From: Epiperipatus broadwayi
Taxonomy: Eukaryota > Onychophora > Udeonychophora > Euonychophora > Peripatidae
Length of the DNA: 64,000 bases
Assembly: GCA_028023455.1 (NCBI GenBank)
Contig: JAQFVV010000023.1
Location: 1,789,501-1,853,500, forward strand
Direction of reading: 5' to 3'
In this document: positions 47,475-57,279 of the stretch, in pieces
Layout: the number at the start of each line of letters is the position of its first letter
Numbering within the stretch: position 1 is the stretch's first letter
Notes under the pieces: generated by a model
What the model was told of the DNA's origin: nothing
The model's database searches: none
What the model saw: only the letters and a program-made list of their open reading frames with translations
Program-made: the position numbers and the translations under genes

Positions 47475-48501
47475 TTATTTTTCTTCATATTCACAACTAA
47501 AACCCTCACCACACCAGTCCTTATACTCATCCCCAACCAACTGCTCCATGGTTTCTTCAACTTTTATTTTATACTCTTCCAACTTATTCTTATCATTCAC
47601 TCTCCATCCATATCTTTCACTATTATTTCTACCTTTATTTTTATCCTCCATCACATTACTAACCATTTTTATTACAATAAAGTTATGATCACTATTACAC
47701 ACTCTCTCTTCATTATCAAACACCTTAATTTTTCGTATTTTATTCATTCCCTCTTTTTCTACCAATACATAATCTATTGTGTGAAATACATTATTCCTAG
47801 ACCATGTGTATTGTCCATCATATACATTTGATAAATTCCCAATGCTGAAATTTACTCTTTGACAAAATTCCTTCAAAAACTGACCATTCTTATTATCTAC
47901 ATCATCAATTTCTTCAATATGCCCATTCATATCCCCTATAACCATTATTCTCTTCCCCTTTTCTTTAAAACTCTGTATATCCTTAACTAGGCACTCATAT
48001 ATACTATTGTTCCACTCCATTACAGTTTGACTATCTCCAGTGGCAATATACACTACAGCCACCATCCATTCTTGTCTACCCAACCTTATTTCAAACCCAA
48101 CCTTATTTCAAACCACAAATGTTCTTGACATTTCACAGTATTTAAATTTTTTTCGATATAACACCTATACCACCACCCTTTTTTTCTTTTTCTTTTCTGT
48201 TTATACCCTGCCATACTACCTCTTCCAAAATAATTTCTTCTTCTCTTAGATGAGTTTCCACTACTGCTAATACCTCAAGCCCTTCATTTTCAATTGCTTT
48301 ATTTAATTCCAGCCATTTTTCTGGTCTCCTATGACCTTGCATATTCAAAAATCCAATTTTAACAATTTCTTCTTTCCTAACTACTCTTTTATAAATTCTT
48401 TTTCTTCCTTCTTCTCCATTACGTTTATAACAAACTTTCTTACCACTAATCTTACAAAACCATTCCCTCTCCACATCTACACTTATATCTAAATCAATCA
48501 T
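47475..48501 (-). pseudogene. LINE B endonuclease (exonuclease-endonuclease-phosphatase fold)
   Basis: An AP-like endonuclease that nicks target DNA for LINE insertion. 48501-48142 contains KIGFLNMQGHRRPEKWLEL and LAVVETHLREEE (the N-terminal N and E metal-site blocks). 48083-47475 contains VAVVYIATG, IMVIGDMNGHI (GDMN block), TIDYVLV and CNSDHNFIVI (SDH catalytic block). One frame change near 48100-48140, in a local duplication of CAAACCCAACCTTATTTC, separates the halves. All catalytic blocks survive. Confidence 0.85.
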
Positions 48502-48594
48502 CTTTTGTTTATTTCTTATATCCCCTCCATTCTTCTTCTTTTTGATAATATTACAATTTAAAAGCCCACCCCCCTTTAAAGGTTTCCTGAATTA

Positions 48595-48735
48595 TATTCT
48601 TTAAATATCAGACTCCCTAAAACTTCACTTCCTTGTTTTCCTAAGTGCAAACCATCTTTACTATACAACTCCCTCTTTCCAATAAACCAATCCCATACAT
48701 CCACAAACCAACATTATTTCTCTCACACAATTTGC
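48595..48735 (-). pseudogene. LINE B ORF1 tail, SGNH/GDSL esterase-like
   Basis: Minus strand: LCERNNVG, then after a 1-base shift FVDVWDWF and GKRELYSKDGLHLGKQG, then EVLGSLIF, ending in TAA at about 48592. The D-G-L-H block followed by a Gly-rich turn is the last catalytic block (Asp/His) of SGNH hydrolases. An esterase-like ORF1 is known from CR1-group LINEs. The N-terminal Ser block is missing because of truncation at about 48740. The ORF1 stop lies about 90 bp upstream of the next open frame. Confidence 0.65.
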
Positions 48736-48740
48736 CATTT

Positions 48741-49481
48741 TTCGTATATATCATATGCATATATATATATAATCATTTGTAAGATTGCGCGTGTGTATAT
48801 AATGATACACGTATATGCGTATGTTTTAAAAAAATATTTATAATATTATTCCATTTTATTGCCCAGCATATTTATGAGCATCAATTTATGACCTCAAGCA
48901 CCAATCCTATATTTCTATAAGAATTATGCTGGGAGAGAACTGGAATACCAATATGGAAATGCCCTAGCTAGCTCTGCTCAGAGCGTGTCATAAAATTTAC
49001 CGGCAGTAGATATAACCCTCCTTTTTTTTTCTATTTAAAAAAGAAACTCACAACACAAAACAAAAAAAATCATTCATTTTATATACATTTATTAGCAATG
49101 ATATTTACGTATCTATAAAAAATATACATTATTTACGTAAGTTAAATTAGTGTCACTTTTCTCTTTTAAAATCAAAAATTCATATCAGGTTTTTTTTTTT
49201 TGTTTGCTGTTTTCTCTTTTGCCAAAAATTCCCACACACACAAATATGCTATCATATGTATTTTGCACCGAAGATTTAATTATGGACTAATTAAATACAC
49301 TAATAAATTCCATAAGAAATAGTTTGGCCTCTCCGTGCAAAGAAAAGAAATTTTAAGTTCTCAATTGTGTCAAATAACAGTTTTTTTCAATTTCGTGGAG
49401 TAAGCTTACTAAAAGTGACATATATATGTAATTAGAAAAAAAATACCTGTGTTTCCCCAGGGAATTGGATCGAATTCACCT
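48741..49481. other. No supported gene
   Basis: AT-rich with a TA microsatellite (about 48760) and a somewhat GC-richer piece at about 48930-49020 (with GAGAGAACTGGAATACC) that I cannot identify. Confidence 0.4.
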
Positions 49482-49765
49482 GGTGAATAGGTAATCTCCG
49501 GTCCTTTGTCGGTGAACGAACTTTGTTTTTTTTTTGGAAGTTCGGGTTCCATGGCTAAAGTCTATTTTATTTATTTATTTTTTTCCTCTTGTGGTGATTC
49601 AACATTGTTGCTTATTGAGGCCAGGTGAATAGGTAATCTCCGGTCCTTTGTCGGTGAACGAACTTTGTTTTTTTTTTGGAAGTTCGGGTTCCATGGCTAA
49701 AGTCTATTTTATTTATTTATTTTTTTCCTCTTGTGGTGATTCAACATTGTTGCTTATTGAGGCGA
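49482..49765. repeat. Exact 142-bp tandem duplication
   Basis: 49482-49623 and 49624-49765 match base for base until the last few positions, including the T10 run. The unit starts GGTGAATAGGTAATCTCCGG and ends CTTATTGAGGC. The frame at 49648-49971 spans it but shows no domain. Confidence 0.9.
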
Positions 49766-50596
49766 ATTATCTAGGCTTGACTTCCCTTCTCCGATATCGG
49801 CAGCTGCTATACATTCGGGGGGGAAGGATTCAGATCCTCCGCATGTTGAAGCCTCTACCCCAGCCTGACCATATTTTATCAAATGTATATCACGTTGATC
49901 TCTTGATTCTTATTTCTGTTTTCAGTCTACCGTCCACTTTCTTCTCCCTCCAAACTTATACTAATAATTAATTTTTTTTTTCTTTAATTATCAAACTTAT
50001 CTTTCTTTTCATTCATTTTTCATTATATTTCCATTCACATTCCATATGCCTTTGTTGAATGTATGACAAAAGCTTTTTACACCTATTTCTTTCCAATTAA
50101 TTTTTAATTAGAATTAGACATTCCAAGATTTTTTATAATAATTACTTCCATTGTTCTGTAAAATCACTGTCTTCCATCTTGACATTTATACTTTTTTTGA
50201 CTTAATATGAATATATTTAAAAAGTTTATCAAACAAAATATTTTTTTATTTTGTGAATTTTCATTTTTAATGGTTCAAAAACACACTCACACATATACAT
50301 AGCGATGTGTATAACTGGGTTTGGCAAAAGCGGAAAAAAAATCAGAGCAAGTGTATAACTCCCCATACCTCTTCTATGAGTTCTTTTTAATTAAAATAAC
50401 TAAATCAATTCAATACGACCACGCAAATGACCGTTGATTGTACATCAAACTGTAAATATTAATTTTGTTAGTAAAGTAATATATATTTTTAATAATACGT
50501 TAGTAATAAGATATTTTTTTTAATAATGTGTTAAGTATACAAATACGTATTTGTCTAATTATCGCAACAGAGTTTGATTATACCTGCTCTGTTGCA
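49766..50596. other. No supported gene; possible LTR remnant
   Basis: After a less AT-rich part (49766-49870) the sequence is AT-rich. On the minus strand the right end would be the start of the gypsy 3' LTR: TGCAACAGAGCAGG... at 50596 downward, with an inverted CAACAGAG/CTCTGTTG pair. The LTR's other end was not found. Confidence 0.35.
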
Positions 50597-50609
50597 CTAC
50601 CCCCCTCCC
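50597..50609 (-). other. Polypurine tract of the gypsy element
   Basis: On the minus strand GGGAGGGGGGTAG lies about 45 bp after the end of the pol frame and directly before TGCAAC. This is the position and composition of a plus-strand primer next to a 3' LTR that starts with TG. Confidence 0.5.
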
Positions 50610-50654
50610 GGAAGCTTTCAAATATGGTCTATGTATTTGAATAGCTCCTAAATA

Positions 50655-53400
50655 TTATGAACCATTCATACCAGCATGGGGCTCGAGGGAACAAGCATTG
50701 TATGATCCCCTTACCTCCTGTCCAGTATTCACCCAGAATGCATTATCCCCCTGACACTTAACAATAGGGAAAGGTCCCTCATACAAAATGCAAAACTTCT
50801 TACAGATAAATTTCCCCGGTTTGCTCATGTGTGGGGTTTTCACCATGACTAGGTCACCAACTTTAAACCGATGAGGCCTCTCCAGCGTATGTTTGTTTTT
50901 TTCCTGACTCCTTTTCAAAAGTTTATGATATGCCTGCTTTTGGTCCTCCTCCACATTTATTGGCTTTTCCTTTGGTCCTGGTATTTTGGCCTTGATTAAT
51001 TTAGGGGAATGTTTTCCAAATTGGAACTGCATGGGAGAGAACCCTGTGGATTCATTAACTGCCCAATTTATGTAGTTCAGTATTTCTGGAATCTTTTTAG
51101 CCCATCCTCAGTGATTAGTTGGGATGTATGTCTTAAACAACCTACCCAACTCACACATCACCCACTCACATGGGTTCAATTGTGGATTCCTAATTGATGT
51201 CAGTATGTATTGGATCCCTGACTTCTGAACCCATGCTTTCCATTCTCCAGAGATGAATGGTGTGCCATGATCTGATAGGATGCTTTGAGGTTTTCCTATC
51301 ACTGTAAAATATTCCTTTTCAAGGAGACATATGGTGTTTTGGGTATTTGCTTGAGTCATGGGATATGCAGTCACAAATTTACTGAATAGATCATACACCA
51401 CCAGCAAGTATTTTTTTTATTAAAGGCAGGCAATGGTCCATAATAATCAATCATCTCACGTGGCTTCTTTGGAATTATGTATGGAGGTCATTGGGCCTGC
51501 ATAATTCCTATTAGCAGGCTTAGTTTTCTGGCAAAGTTCACATTGCCTGATCATTCTCACAACAGTCCAATGCATGCCTGGCTAATAAAACCACTGTCTG
51601 AGCCACTTTTCAGTTTTCCATATCCCAATGGGAGTGTCCATATATTTGGTGGACATGAGTCACCACTGCATTCCACATTTTCTGGGGTGTTACAGGTCTC
51701 CAACTATCTGGTCCCCTCTTCGTTCTGTATTGGAGAACAGCTTGGTCAAGTTTGTATCAGTTGATCCAACTTCTGGATTCATCATTGTTTTTTTTGTATT
51801 CCCTTTCAGTTGTGCAATTATTTGACTTAACTGGGCATCCTCCCTCTGACACTGGGCTACTCTCTTAAGGTCATTCTCTACCCCCTCATTAATCCTTAAG
51901 TTTATTCCTGCCACATATAAATTTTCAGCTTTAAGATGACATGATGGCAAATGCACTGGGTTACAGCTAAGAGCATCAGCTACAATGTTATCTGACCCCT
52001 TACAATGCTTTACCACATAATTATACTCTTGGAGGTATAGGCTCCACCGTACCAAGTGACTATTTGTCAGATAACTATGGTTAATAAATTCTAAACTCTT
52101 ATGATCGGTAACCACAATTATTTTTGATCCCAACAACAATCTGTGGAGTTTTTGGAATGACCAAACAATGGCTAAAGCTTCCTTTTCTGTGGCAGTGCAG
52201 TGCTGCTCTGGACCCTTGAGCAGCCTACTTAAGAAATACAGCACTTTCACCTGACCATCCTCTTGAATCTGTAATACTGTTGCTCCCAGCCCATACCTAC
52301 TGCTGTCAGTCTGCACCACAAAGGGTTTCTCAAAATCAGGAAAAGCCAGCATTACATGTTTCATGAACCCTTGCTTCACTCTCTCAGATGCCTGGCTTTG
52401 CTTTTCACCCCACTCCCACACTACATCTTTTCTCAGTAATCTAACTAGTGGTTCCATATGTTGAGCAAACTGCTCCTGAAAACAGTTGTAGAAGTTACAT
52501 ATACCCAAAAAGGGTTGTATTTGTTTTTTGGACCTAGGTACTGGGAAACCTTTGATGGCTGAGATTTTATCTGGGTGTGGCCAGACACCCTGTGATCCTA
52601 TAAGGTGGCCCAAAAATGTAACTTCCTCTTGAAATAGCACACTTTTCTTCGGGTTTACCTTGATGCCTTTATTCCAACATTCCCTTAAATGTTTGGCATG
52701 TTTTTCCACACTAGCCGATGCCACCAATACATCATCCACATACAATGTAACTATTTTTTTGACTTCAGCAGATAATACCTGATCTAGATATCGTAGTAAA
52801 CCAGCCCCACTGTTAATCAGGCCGAATGATGTGAGCAGCCATCATATCTAAAGGCAGTATACTTACGATCTTCCGGGTGTAGCCTTATCTGCCAATAGCT
52901 TGCTGTCAGATCAAATGTTGAAAAAAAAAAATTTTCCTTTAAATCTCCCAAGCAATTCTTGCATGGGTGGTGGTATGTTTCAATCTGGGACCTTGCCTTT
53001 ATTCAATTGCCTTGTATCGAGACATAACTGTATGGAATTATCCTTTTTCTTGACAACGACTATCGGGTTACAATAAGCCGAGGAGCTTTTTGATATAATA
53101 CCCCATTCCAACATTTGATCTATCTGCTCCTTCACCTGCTCCCTACTCCTTCACCTGCTCCCTATATTGATGAGGAATTGGGTATGATTTTGCCTTAAAT
53201 GTTTGTGTTTCATTTACCTGAATCCTTTGTTCGAACCCTGGGATTGTATTCCTTCAGTATCTTTTTTAGTATTTCCTTCCCTTCTCCCCAAGCAATCTTT
53301 GCCTGGTCTATTTTTTCTGTTATCAAGTCATCATTGTGTTCATTGGCAACTTGCACAGCCCCTATTGAACTGCTCCCTCTCACAAGAGGAAGTGGACTAA
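50655..53400 (-). pseudogene. Ty3/gypsy pol: RT, RNase H and integrase, disrupted
   Basis: On the minus strand: RT N-terminus with SAYCNPIVVVKKKDNS (about 53070) and FDLTASYWQIRLHPEDRK (about 52890, motif A Asp); YVDDVLVAS (about 52740, catalytic YVDD); FLGHLIG (about 52610). RNase H: VQTDSSRYGLGATVL, ATEKEALAIVW, VVTDHKSLEF and NIVADALS, i.e. the D-E-D-D set (52320-51980). Integrase: VVYDLFSKFV, LSDHGTPF and NPQLNPCEW, the D, D and E region (51407-51120). The C-terminal domain has FKVGDLVMVKTPH (51032-50655). Breaks lie near 53165 (a 19-bp duplication), 52960, 52820, 51690, 51415 and 51105. Confidence 0.9.
53127..53164. repeat. Exact 19-bp tandem duplication inside gypsy RT
   Basis: CTCCTTCACCTGCTCCCTA occurs at 53127-53145 and again at 53146-53164. 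Nineteen is not a multiple of three, so it shifts the pol frame. Confidence 0.85.
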
Positions 53401-53690
53401 ATTTGTTATTATTTTTATGAATTTGTTTTTATATAATATTATTATATGCTAACAGAATCCTTTGTTCGAACCCTGGGATTGTATTCCTTCAGTATCTTTT
53501 TTAGTATTTCCTTCCCTTCTCCCCAAGCAATCTTTGCCTGGTCTATTTTTTCTGTTATCAAGTCATCATTGTGTTCATTGGCAACTTGCACAGCCCCTAT
53601 TGAACTGCTCCCTCTCACAAGAGGAAGTGGACTAAATTTGTTATTATTTTTATGAATTTGTTTTTATATAATATTATTATATGCTAACAG
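53221..53690. repeat. Exact 235-bp tandem duplication across the gypsy/flank junction
   Basis: 53221-53455 and 53456-53690 are identical as far as I can read. Each unit contains 180 bp of gypsy pol plus 55 bp of AT-rich flank ending TATATGCTAACAG. The two + strand frames here are antisense shadows of the same pol stretch. Confidence 0.92.
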
Positions 53691-54009
53691 AAATGGAACT
53701 TTTATTGGAAAGAAAAAGATTTGAGCATTTATATTCCAAGACTTTCCATGTTGCACAGTATGCCATAAGTGAGAAAGATTGAAGTCTTAATATTTTATAT
53801 TATAGTAGATATACTTACAGCTTTGCTCATATTATTAGATTAAAAGAATGCAATATAGATGATATTTAAAATATATTAAAATAATATTTCATGAAATAAT
53901 ACATGAGTTATCTGGAGCAGGTAAAAATAAATAATGCAATGCATTTCTATAAATTCTTTAAATATACAGTATTTTAATTATCCGTTACATAACATTGAGC
54001 AAAGTCATG
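53691..54009. other. AT-rich, nothing recognised
   Basis: AT-rich spacer between the gypsy copy and repeat array B. Confidence 0.5.
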
Positions 54010-54190
54010 GATCACAACTATGGAAATGTATAGATACTGAACTGGGTTCAGATCTGTATGACTATATGACCAAATGAGCTTGGATTAAAAATTGTTTTCA
54101 TTTTTGGACTCATGTTTTCATAGTTGACTAAAAAGAGAAAAGGTGACTTCTGGAGGGTTGCATTATATCCAAAGATCTAGGTGCAGTGCT

Positions 54191-54257
54191 CTCAGATCCA
54201 AGGCTCTTCTCTAATGAAGTCCACAAGTTAAAAACTAGTCTGGAGATATTGGATAAG
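54191..54257 (+). ncRNA. Hammerhead-like ribozyme B1 (degraded)
   Basis: ATCCAAGG, core CTAATGA (G5 to A), weak stem II, AAAA in place of GAAA, ACTAGT stem III, GTC at 54238-54240, then TGGAGATATTGGAT. Stem I arms ATCCAA/TTGGAT pair. Two core changes suggest it is inactive. Confidence 0.55.
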
Positions 54258-54615
54258 TATGCACTAGATATGTATTTTAGTACACAAATCTTCTAGCATC
54301 TATTGATTGCTATGGATTTCACTGGGTAGCACTACTATCTGGAGAAAGTTGTTGTTTTAATAGTGAAGATGTGATAAATGATAATCATGTGAAGTTTTAG
54401 TCATTTAATAGCAATTCTTTTCAAAGGAGGGTAGTGATTATGGTTATTAAAAAACTAAAGATACAAAAATGAATAGATTTTGAACTGTGTTCAATTCTGT
54501 ATGACTATACAAGTAAATGAGCTTGGATTGAAAACATTATTGTTTTTATTTTGAACTCATAGCTTTATAGCTATCCAAAAAAGTGCATTAGATCCAAAGA
54601 TCTGGGTGCAGTGCT

Positions 54616-54682
54616 CTCATATCCAAAGTTCCTCACTGATGAAGGCCCACAAACCAGAAGCTAGTCGGAGATATCAGATGAG
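54616..54682 (+). ncRNA. Hammerhead-like ribozyme B2
   Basis: CTCATATCCAA, CTGATGA (54636-54642), stem II region AGGCCCACAAACCA, GAAG (A15.1 to G), CTAG, GTC at 54664-54666, then GGAGATATCAGATGAG. The 7-nt core is perfect. The stem I outer arm CTCAT/ATGAG pairs. Confidence 0.6.
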
Positions 54683-55055
54683 TAGGCATTAGATAGGGAT
54701 TTTAATACACAAATCTTCTAGCACCTATTGATTGCTATGGCTTGCACTGGGTGACACTACTGTATGGAGAGAGTTGCTACTGTGAAAGCATGAGAAATGG
54801 TAATTATGTGATGATTTAGTGGTTTAATACCAATTCTATTCAAAGGATGGTGGTGATCATGGTTATTAAAAAACCCAAGATACAAAAATGTATAGATTCT
54901 GAACTGTGTTCAAATCTGTATGTCTACACAAGCAAATGAGCTTGAATTGAAAACATTGTGTTTTCATTTTGATCTCACAGCTTTGCAGTTATCCAAAAAT
55001 GCAAAAAATGGCTGCTATAGGATTGCATTAAATCTAAAGATGTAGGTGCAGTGCT

Positions 55056-55122
55056 CTCATATCCAAGGTTCCTCACTGATGAAGGTCACAAGGTAGAAAC
55101 TTGTCTGGAGATATTGGATGAG
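55056..55122 (+). ncRNA. Hammerhead ribozyme B3 (all core blocks intact, type I)
   Basis: Core CTGATGA at 55076-55082, GAAA at 55096-55099 and cleavage triplet GTC at 55103-55105 are all consensus. Stem I: CTCAT-(AT)-CCAA on the 5' side pairs with TTGG-ATGAG on the 3' side, with TCCTCA/TGGAGA nearest the core imperfectly paired. Stem III is a 2-3-bp hairpin (ACTTGT; ACTAGT in B1). Stem II (AGGTCACAAGGTA) is weak, which is the main reservation. Cleavage is predicted after 55105. Confidence 0.7.
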
Positions 55123-55510
55123 TAGGCACTAAATAGGGATTTTAATACACAAATCTTCTGGCATCTATTGATTGTTATGACTTGCACTGGATGGCACTAT
55201 TATATGGAAAGAGTTGCTACTGTTTTAATAGTAATGCAAGAGAAATGGTAGTTATGTGATGTTTTAGTGGTTTAATACCAATTCTATTCAAAGGATTATG
55301 GTAATCATGGTTATTAAAAAACCAAAGATACAAAAATGTATAGATTCTGAAATGTGTTCAAATCTGTATGACTATACAAGCGAATGAGCTTGAATTGAAA
55401 ACATTGTGTTTTCAGTTTGATATCACCGCTTTACGGTTATCCAAAAATGCAAAAAATGGCTGCTGTAGGATTGCATTATGCATTAGATTTAAAGATCTAG
55501 GTGCAATGCT

Positions 55511-55576
55511 CTCAGATCCAAGATTCCTCACTGATGAAGGCTATAAACCAGAAACTAGCTGAAAATATTGGATGAG
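55511..55576 (+). ncRNA. Hammerhead-like ribozyme B4 (cleavage site lost)
   Basis: ATCCAAGATTCCTCA, perfect CTGATGA (55531-55537), GAAA (55551-55554), CTAG, then CT instead of TC at the cleavage site, and TATTGGATGAG closing stem I. The GTC triplet is replaced by GCT. Confidence 0.55.
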
Positions 55577-55690
55577 TAGGCACCAGCTAGGGATTTTCGT
55601 TCACAAATCTTCTAGCAACCATTATTTACTATAGCTTGCATTGAGTGGCACTATTGTATGGAGAGAGTTGCAACTGTTTTAACATATTCA

Positions 55691-56281
55691 ATTAATTAGA
55701 TAATAAAATACTATGATCAAACAATATGACTTGACTATTAGTATGGTTTAACAATTAGATTAAATAATTCCAATTTAAATGTAATTTTTAGTTTGTAATA
55801 ATATATATATATATAATGTCCATGTTTTGCTCTATTGATTAATTTTTTTTTTTCAAACAAATTTATATATACCAAAATGTGAAACTTATATTTAATACAT
55901 TTTAATTAATTATTTAAAATTTTAGCCATAATAATATTTTTAATTTACAAGTAGATTAGTTATCATTACATTTTTTTTGGTTGAATTTTTTTTTAAAATA
56001 ATAAAATACAAATTTAAAAAACAAACGATAGAAACTTTCAGTAAGAAATAAATATAATGGGAAATAATAAATTTCATTTTATATTGACTGTTATTACTTT
56101 TTTTAAATATATTTACAAATAGATATTTAGTAAGCTACTTAAAATAGATTTCATTTTTGAATTTTAAAAATATATATGTAGTGTTTACATTTCTGAAAAT
56201 TATTGTCCCCTTTTTTATATATACATATTTATATGAAGTAGTACACATACAAATTTTTGTTCTATTTTCTTTCCTCTATAG
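55691..56281. other. 3' end of the large intron
   Basis: AT-rich sequence with TA repeats, ending in a pyrimidine-rich tract TCTATTTTCTTTCCTCTATAG, a strong 3' splice site. Confidence 0.6.
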
Positions 56282-56374
56282 TATGCAAGTATTTTGATGG
56301 GAATATCAAACTGTATTGCTACAATACCAGGCATTGTCAGTCCAACAATCACAGGACTTATTGTAGTCAACAAG
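56282..56374 (+). CDS. SLC17-type anion transporter, next internal exon
   Basis: A 93-bp exon of exactly 31 codons, phase 0 at both ends, between AG (56280-56281) and GT (56375-56376). It encodes YASILMGISN, then CIATIPGIVSPTITGLIVVNK. Directly after NHLDIAPQ this forms the conserved SLC17 stretch with the small-residue, Pro- and Gly-rich helix (about helix 10-11 of 12). No stop and no further recognisable exon occurs up to 64000, so the next intron is at least 7.6 kb. The two exons together give about 80 residues, roughly a sixth of a typical 450-550-residue family member. Confidence 0.9.
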
Positions 56375-57279
56375 GTAAATATAAATAATATTTTAAAGTT
56401 ATGATCTACTTCTCTTTTTTATTTGCACATCTTTATTTTACATTAAAATATTAATTTTGCATTTTTTTAATGCGTTTGGAGTTTGTTGTTTTTTTGTATT
56501 TGTTTGAAAAGATTCTCTAAGAAAAACTGCTAGGCAGTTGGAAAAATAAAATAAAATACATTGTAAAAAATATATAATTAATCATCTTTGTATTAGGATT
56601 TTAAATGTATCAAAATAGAGAGAATTTTTTCAATTATATTTTTTTATGTAATATTAAATTATATAATAATGTCTACAATAGGGTTAAAAATAAAAATGAA
56701 GGATCTTCAGTATTCTGGGACCACCTGCCCAAATAATTTGCACATAAAAAAATGACGCCAAAAGAAAAATTAAAGAAGCTTTCTATATAGCAAATGATAT
56801 CAATGCCATTAGTAGAAGATAGGCATGTTTTGCTCTCTCTAAACAATGGACTAATTAAAAATTCAAACGCGTTTGCATAAATCATAACGATCGTTATTTA
56901 CAAAGCTATGAGTATGAGATTCAAACATGAAATCTCGAGAGCGCTAAGCAAATCTATATTATAAATTAGAGTAAAATTATAGCTTCACTATTTAATGCGG
57001 AAAAAAAGTCGTATATTTATAATATTAAATTAGAAAATATTTAATTTGAGGAATTCAGAGGAATGTGTGTTATTATTTTTGGACAACATTCAAGTAACAG
57101 TTAAGCTTGTTTGCAGGCTTGTTTGAAACTATGCTTTATCTAAGTTTTGATCTCAACTCTTTTAATTCAATTTCTTATTTAAATTTGTGAAGCAAATGTC
57201 AAGGATTCTAAATTTATATGTTACTGTGTAAAATAGCTTCTTAAATGAAATCAGAAATATCTGTGCACATTTTATATGT
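56375..57279. other. Intron; possible PLE C-terminal trace
   Basis: AT-rich. At about 56755-56870 the + strand encodes RKIKEAFYIANDINAISR followed, after a frame change, by a Leu-rich LLSLNNGLIK. This resembles the end of PLE GIY-YIG domains but is too short to be certain. Confidence 0.35.

Larger units (their letters stand above)
44966..48740 (-). mobile_element. LINE copy B (longest copy of the family)
   Basis: Minus-strand non-LTR element of the same family as copies A and C. Reading 5' to 3': an ORF1 tail of SGNH-hydrolase type (48735-48595), endonuclease (48501-47475), linker, RT (47327-46046), a C-terminal zinc knuckle region (45681-45150), then the family 3' UTR with CATCACATCCAC-type terminal repeats at about 44966. 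It is still 5'-truncated inside ORF1. Frameshifts and stops split the ORF into about eight pieces. The domain order with an esterase-like ORF1 fits CR1/L2-related LINEs. Confidence 0.88.
50597..53400 (-). mobile_element. Ty3/gypsy LTR retrotransposon, 5'-truncated pol
   Basis: Minus-strand pol in Ty3/gypsy order (RT, RNase H, integrase) and GC-richer than the flanks. It breaks off at 53400 in the region just before RT, and gag, protease and the 5' LTR are absent. I see no env-like frame. The break coincides with the 235-bp tandem duplication. Confidence 0.88.
54010..55690 (+). repeat. Retrozyme-like repeat array B (four ~426-453-bp units)
   Basis: Four head-to-tail units, recognisable by ATACAAAAATGTATAGATTC-type starts (about 54025, 54459, 54877, 55324) and CACAAATCTTCTAGCA ends. 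Each holds a hammerhead fold on the + strand. Distances between cleavage positions are 426, 439 and 453 nt. The units have no long ORF. TGAACTG..TTCA.ATCTGTAT is also found in array A's units, suggesting a common origin. The frame at 55368-55562 is not a gene. Tandem units with type I hammerheads match metazoan retrozymes. Confidence 0.7.
16939..56281 (+). other. 39.3-kb intron of the SLC17-like gene
   Basis: It begins GTAATTG directly after the exon ending NHLDIAPQ and ends CTCTATAG before the exon starting YASILMG. It is phase 0. All elements listed between these positions lie inside it. I found no additional exon in it: in known SLC17 proteins the two coding pieces are contiguous, so none is expected. 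Confidence 0.8.

Noticed and set aside
46921-48249. Plus-strand Ser/Thr/Leu-rich frames (up to 124 codons)
   Set aside because: They are antisense to LINE B, whose minus-strand motifs are clear.
50655-53400. Endogenous retrovirus with envelope gene
   Set aside because: The polypurine tract and putative LTR start lie about 45 bp after pol, leaving no room for env. RT/RNase H/integrase order and motifs fit an ordinary Ty3/gypsy retrotransposon.
53199-53655. Plus-strand frames of 65-73 codons repeated twice
   Set aside because: They are antisense to the gypsy pol region and duplicated with it.
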